Shown here in pieces: positions 15,630 through 17,723 of a DNA stretch of 17,723 bases. Within the stretch, counting starts at the first letter, position 1, and each line of letters begins with the position of its first letter. Made by a program: the position numbers and the translations under genes. The notes beneath the pieces were generated by a model, which searched no databases, was not told where the DNA came from, and saw only the letters and a list, made by a program, of their open reading frames with translations. The stretch comes from an uncultured Rubrobacteraceae bacterium (lineage in GTDB: Bacteria; Actinomycetota; Rubrobacteria; Rubrobacterales; Rubrobacteraceae): positions 1-17,723 of the forward strand of contig CADCUW010000179.1 of assembly GCA_902805985.1 (NCBI GenBank), written 5' to 3'.

Positions 15630-15719
15630 CTAGAAGTCCGCGACGGCGGGTGTGATCTCCCGCCCGAACGACTCCAGGGGCTCGATATCTTGGACGTTCG
15701 GCATGTTGAAGATCGCGTG
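15630..15719 (-). pseudogene. C-terminal remnant of a probable LLM-class (luciferase-like) oxidoreductase
   Basis: Read on the - strand, 29 codons give HAIFNMPNVQDIEPLESFG followed by REITPAVADF and a TAG at 15630-15632. The pattern FNMPN-x(5)-PLE-x-FGRE-I-PAVA resembles the C-terminus of LLM/F420-type flavin- or deazaflavin-dependent oxidoreductases of actinobacteria, as I recall the family. Upstream in the same frame there are TAG codons at 15720-15722 and 15735-15737 and no further recognisable sequence, so only the tail survives. It converges on birA. Confidence 0.55.
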
Positions 15720-15857
15720 CTAGACGGGTTGCTCCTACACTCCCACCCGGCCATGGGCGCTCTCGCCACCGCCCGGCTCGGCGCTTCCCACGCGGGCTAC
15801 TACGACTATTGGATCGCGGCCGAGGACTGGATAGACCACGGGCCCGGCAACTTCTAG
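15720..15857 (+). other. Unrecognised coding-like fragment, probably gene debris
   Basis: A + strand frame reads LDGLLLHSHPAMGALATARL and then GASHAGYYDYWIAAEDWIDH before ending GPGNF at TAG 15855-15857. Amino acid composition and third-position GC look protein-like, but the only internal ATG (15753) has no binding site and would give just 34 residues. It abuts the oxidoreductase remnant exactly where that frame breaks down. I do not recognise the family. Decayed insertion or a rearrangement scar are the likely explanations. Confidence 0.3.
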
Positions 15858-16146
15858 GGAAGGAGACGACGCGCCCTACGCTCGTGGCGGTGGCGGCGGA
15901 GATCGTGGGGACATCGTGAGGTTGGTGTCGTCGCGGCCTCCGGGGCGGTAGGTGTGGACACCGTCGTGCCCTGCACCCACAACGAGGCATGTTGGAAGCG
16001 GATCCCCGACCTGCTGTTGTGAGAGTACTCCTGTCCGTGCGGGTAGGTAGGCTACGGGATCACGCTGGCGGATGCGAAGAGAGTATTTCGGCACGAGGCG
16101 AAGCCGCCGCTTTCGCCGGGCAGAAAGCACGCGCTTCAACAAATAT

Positions 16147-16159
16147 ACGCAAAATGCGT
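16147..16159. repeat. Short inverted repeat ACGCA-AAA-TGCGT, possible operator
   Basis: Five-base arms around AAA, within the AT-rich patch about 85 bases before the secreted-protein gene. Position fits a regulator site, but such a short palindrome can arise by chance. Confidence 0.2.
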
Positions 16160-16230
16160 GATGCCGATCGGTCCTCGCTGGGCGACACTTATCCCGTCGT
16201 ACACAAACGGCCGGTAGGCAGCCTCGAACG

Positions 16231-16236
16231 AAGGAG
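16231..16236 (+). promoter_or_regulatory. Ribosome binding site of the small secreted protein
   Basis: AAGGAG with a six-base spacer to ATG 16243. It confirms the start and that this is a translated gene rather than debris. Confidence 0.75.
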
Positions 16237-16242
16237 AAGCGG

Positions 16243-16548
16243 ATGAAGAAGATAATTGCGACGACGGCGACGGCGGCGCTGTTGTTGATGGCGGCCTCCC
16301 CGGCTCTGGCGCAAGACGCCCGCGCCGTGGACGACAGCGTGGCGACCGGCGGCGATGTCTCGTACCTGGACGCCTCGCAGTTCCAGTTCGCCCTTCAGGC
16401 CCAGTTCGGCGACGCGGACGCCATCGGTGACGAGAACGTCGCGAGCGTGAGCAGCGACCAGGGCATTACCCAGAACCAGGCAAACGCCGGGCGCGGCGAG
16501 ATCGACGATCTGTTCCAGGGCGGCGGCGATCTGTTGTTCCTGTACTAA
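16243..16548 (+). CDS. Small Sec-exported protein, function unknown
   Basis: The 101-residue product begins with a textbook signal peptide: MKKIIATTATAALLLMAASP followed by ALA, with predicted cleavage after Ala23 before QDA. The mature part of about 78 residues is acidic, rich in Asp, Gln, Ala and Gly, and contains no cysteine. It carries a loosely repetitive pattern (QFQFALQAQFGDADAIGDEN, then SVSSDQGITQNQANAG) and ends in GGGDLLFLY. The Gln/Asn-Gly spacing is faintly reminiscent of curlin-like repeats, but I would not assign that family. It is a single-gene unit, with its own AAGGAG site and a strong terminator 20 bases after the stop, so it is probably well expressed. The role may be cell-surface or extracellular; the sequence shows only export. 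Confidence 0.82.
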   Translation: MKKIIATTATAALLLMAASPALAQDARAVDDSVATGGDVSYLDASQFQFALQAQFGDADAIGDENVASVSSDQGITQNQANAGRGEIDDLFQGGGDLLFLY

Positions 16549-16569
16549 GAGCGCGCCGGCTAACGATTG

Positions 16570-16599
16570 GGCCGGGGTCTTCCGGGACCCCGGCCTTTT
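16570..16599 (+). terminator. Rho-independent terminator of the secreted-protein gene
   Basis: Perfect 10-bp stem GGCCGGGGTC / GACCCCGGCC (16570-16579 and 16586-16595) with a six-base loop TTCCGG, directly followed by TTTT (16596-16599). It starts 21 bases after the TAA of the preceding gene. Confidence 0.9.
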
Positions 16600-16671
16600 C
16601 GTGCGCCGTCCCGGCGTTGGGAAGGGAACCTCCGCGGTACTGGCGTACTCGCCGCTAGGGACGGCGGCGGG

Positions 16672-16737
16672 GTGCGGGTAGGCGCGAAATGGGGCGGGGT
16701 TTGGGTTCGCCCCTCCGAGGAGGCAAGTTACCCGCAC
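16672..16737 (+). other. Potential structured RNA or DNA element upstream of the GFA gene
   Basis: Outer arms GTGCGGGTA (16672-16680) and TACCCGCAC (16729-16737) are perfectly complementary over nine bases. They enclose a second stem, GGGGCG (16691-16696) with CGCCCC (16708-16713), and a small CTCC/GGAG pairing (16714-16721 region). No T-run follows, so it is not a standard terminator. It lies about 60 bases before the GFA gene and could be a leader fold, but high GC makes chance pairing possible. It matches no riboswitch that I recognise. Confidence 0.3.
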
Positions 16738-16785
16738 TTGGGTGGATAGGCTCTACCGACATGCCTGGTAACGTACACTGCGGGC

Positions 16786-16793
16786 GAGGAGGG
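16786..16793 (+). promoter_or_regulatory. Ribosome binding site selecting ATG 16801
   Basis: GAGGAGGG lies seven bases before ATG 16801. The internal ATG at 16825 has only a weak GAGAG, so the longer start is preferred. Confidence 0.7.
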
Positions 16794-16800
16794 CCAAGAG

Positions 16801-17160
16801 ATGGAGGGGGGCTACGGGCGAGAGATGATAGAAGCTTCGTGCCATTGCGGTGCCGTCCGCCTGGAGATCGACCCCCCGCCGGTGGAGGTCAACGATTGCC
16901 ACTGCTCGATATGCCGGCGGTACGGCGCCCTGTGGGCCTACTACGCGCCCGATAGGGTGCGCGTGCTCCCCTCTAAGCCGCCCACCGAAGTCTACGTATG
17001 GGGCGACAGGACCCTCGAGACCCACCGCTGTCGGGAGTGCGGGTGCGTCTCGCACTGGGTCGCCGTGGATCCCGGGGTCGACGTGATGGGGGTGAACGCG
17101 CGCCTGATGGACCCGGAGGTCCTGGCCGCCGCCCGCGTGCGGTACTCCGACGGTCCCTAG
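16801..17160 (+). CDS. GFA-family zinc protein (glutathione-dependent formaldehyde-activating enzyme/CENP-V fold)
   Basis: The 119-residue protein has the full set of zinc-binding cysteines of the GFA fold: CHC (14-16) in SCHCGAVRLEI, CHCSIC (33-38) in NDCHCSICRRYGALWAYY, and CRECGC (77-82) in HRCRECGCVSHWV, followed by the typical VNARLMDPEVL. Length is normal for the family. Founding members were linked to condensing formaldehyde with glutathione; most relatives have no proven function, and actinobacteria generally lack glutathione, so a different thiol or role is likely. It appears monocistronic. Its TAG sits in CCTAGG, sharing bases with the stop of the converging pseudogene on the - strand, so no terminator separates them. 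Confidence 0.88.
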   Translation: MEGGYGREMIEASCHCGAVRLEIDPPPVEVNDCHCSICRRYGALWAYYAPDRVRVLPSKPPTEVYVWGDRTLETHRCRECGCVSHWVAVDPGVDVMGVNARLMDPEVLAAARVRYSDGP

Positions 17161-17600
17161 GCGAACATCGACCGGTCCGGCCTCTCCGGCTCCCTGGGCT
17201 CTCCCGGCTTCTCCCTGCCCGTCACCCCGTAGACAACGAGTTTGTACTCGGCCCCGTCCGTCTCGCGGTAGCGGGCCTCGGACGCCATCCCCTCCTCGGC
17301 CTCAAGGGCGCGGTTTACCTGCTCGCGCAGCTTCAGCTATCCGGCCCTGTTGGCGTACCGGCGGGCCACAGGGCGGTCGCCCTCGCCGCCCACCCCGGTG
17401 GCGCGCCTGGGCGGCCTGACGTGCAGCTAGGCGGTCTCCGACGGCTTCCTCACCTTCGCCACGACTACCCGGCCTCACGGGGAGGGGAGATCTGGCGCGC
17501 TATGCCTAGCAAGAAGAGGTGCCTGTCCTTCAGACTTAGCGTCAGCGCCTCCTCGACTATCGACCTGACGATACCGTGTTTCAAACCTAGCCCATATGGG
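17157..17600 (-). pseudogene. Decayed gene with two amber codons and a frameshift, family unknown
   Basis: From about 17480 down to the TAG at 17157-17159 the - strand reads like protein with typical high-GC codon use. Segments include RPVARRYANRAG, then LKLREQVNRALEAEEGMASE, then YRETDGAEYKLVVYGVTGRE and an acidic, Pro-rich end PERPDRSMFA. The frame is interrupted by TAG at 17427-17429 and 17337-17339, both in the context TAGCTG, consistent with CAG to TAG changes. Further upstream a different - frame (stop at 17465-17467) reads HGIVRSIVEEALTLSLKDRH and then LFLLGIARQISPPREAG, which probably belonged to the same gene before a frameshift near 17465-17480. The 5' boundary is vague. I do not recognise the family. 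Confidence 0.5.
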
Positions 17601-17660
17601 GGATGCGTTCCTCTCGTTCGAAATGTTACGATTCCTACCACGCATAGGGACGGGGGGCTG

Positions 17661-17699
17661 CACACCTTTCTTTCGTCCGGTCCGCTACAGAAAGGTGTG
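17661..17699. repeat. Perfect 11-bp inverted repeat masking a ribosome binding site
   Basis: CACACCTTTCT (17661-17671) and AGAAAGGTGTG (17689-17699) are exact reverse complements, with a 17-base loop. The right arm contains AAAGG, the likely Shine-Dalgarno of the ATG at 17703. As RNA it would form a hairpin that hides this site; as DNA it could be a repressor operator or an element end. Confidence 0.6.
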
Positions 17700-17702
17700 G
17701 GA

Positions 17703-17723
17703 ATGAGAAAGAGCGGTTTGTTG
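17703..17723 (+). CDS. Possible start of a gene running off the right edge
   Basis: ATG 17703 begins MRKSGLL, which looks like the N-region of a signal peptide or membrane protein. AAAGG at 17691-17695 is seven bases upstream. Only seven codons are visible, so nothing can be said about function. The same frame is open back to an ATG at 17502, but that stretch has codon use unlike the rest of the window and contains the inverted repeat, so the later start is preferred. Confidence 0.4.

Larger units (their letters stand above)
15858..16242. other. Stretch without a recognisable gene
   Basis: No convincing gene is seen on either strand. Short coding-like runs occur (for example + strand GVDTVVPCTHNEACWKRIPD around 15950-16010, and - strand VGDPLPTCLVVGAGHDGVHT) but each is broken by stops and lacks a usable start. 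From about 16125 the DNA becomes distinctly AT-richer, as expected for the promoter region of the secreted-protein gene that follows, although no good -35/-10 pair could be fixed by eye. Confidence 0.5.

Noticed and set aside
15594..15660. Terminator after birA (GGACT/AGTCC at about 15618-15639)
   Set aside because: Only five base pairs with a 12-base loop and no T-run on either strand.
15445..15990. - strand open frame over the birA end and the decayed region
   Set aside because: Arg/Pro-rich low-complexity translation in a frame different from the oxidoreductase remnant; likely a GC artefact.
16243..16548. Curlin-like amyloid assignment for the secreted protein
   Set aside because: The Gln/Asn/Gly pattern is only loosely repetitive and does not give several regular repeats of the curlin consensus.
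16189..16737. - strand open frame (182 codons) opposite the secreted protein
   Set aside because: It runs through the perfect terminator hairpin and opposite a gene with a clear signal peptide and binding site.
17502..17723. + strand frame open from ATG 17502 to the window end
   Set aside because: Codon use (AGA, CTT, CAT, TTT) is unlike the window's genes, the binding site is poorly spaced, and it overlaps the opposite coding-like frame; the in-frame ATG at 17703 is a better start.
15594..17723. tRNA genes, CRISPR arrays or intact insertion sequences in the accessory part
   Set aside because: No cloverleaf-like segment, no regularly spaced repeats and no transposase frame were found by eye.

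Overview
The window is high-GC DNA read almost entirely on the + strand. It is dominated by one compact, translationally coupled cobalamin (vitamin B12) biosynthesis operon, running from position 1 to about 15593. High GC, purine-rich GGAGG-type ribosome binding sites, many GTG and TTG starts, four-base stop/start overlaps, and CobN paired with a fused ChlI/ChlD ATPase suggest an actinobacterium. Frequent ATA isoleucine codons despite the high GC would fit a deep-branching lineage such as Rubrobacter. That assignment is an inference; there is no rRNA here to confirm it.

Operon order: cobN (3' part only), two tiny two-helix membrane proteins, a fused AAA+/VWA chelatase ATPase, cobO, cobB (cbiA-type), cobI, cobM, cbiD, cobL (cbiE-cbiT fusion), a cbiG-cobJ fusion, a small 2[4Fe-4S] ferredoxin, cobH/cbiC, cbiX with a His-rich tail, cobT and birA. 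Most neighbours overlap (4 bp ATGA, GTGA or TTGA in most junctions, 7, 8 or 17 bp in others), and the only gaps are 8 bp (cobM-cbiD) and 9 bp (cbiX-cobT). No internal promoter or riboswitch would fit, so control must lie upstream of the window.

The enzymes cover corrin ring methylation (CobI, CobJ, CobM, CbiD, CbiE/CbiT), ring contraction and lactone opening (CobJ/CbiG), methyl migration (CbiC), a,c-amidation (CobB), adenosylation (CobO) and lower-ligand activation (CobT). The ring-contraction genes are of the oxygen-independent, early-cobalt type (CbiX, CbiD, CbiG; no CobG or CobF). The late, ATP-dependent cobalt chelatase (CobN plus the ATPase) sits in the same operon, so two cobalt-insertion systems coexist. 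Precorrin-6A reductase, CobQ/CbiP, CobD/CbiB, CobU and CobS are not in the window.

After birA the character changes. Positions 15594-16242 hold decayed remnants, including the C-terminal end of a probable luciferase-like (LLM) oxidoreductase on the - strand. Then come a small Sec-exported protein with a strong terminator, a GC-rich potential RNA fold, and a GFA-family zinc protein. A decayed - strand gene with two amber codons and a frameshift follows. The window ends with a perfect 11-bp inverted repeat that would mask the ribosome binding site of a gene starting at the right edge.
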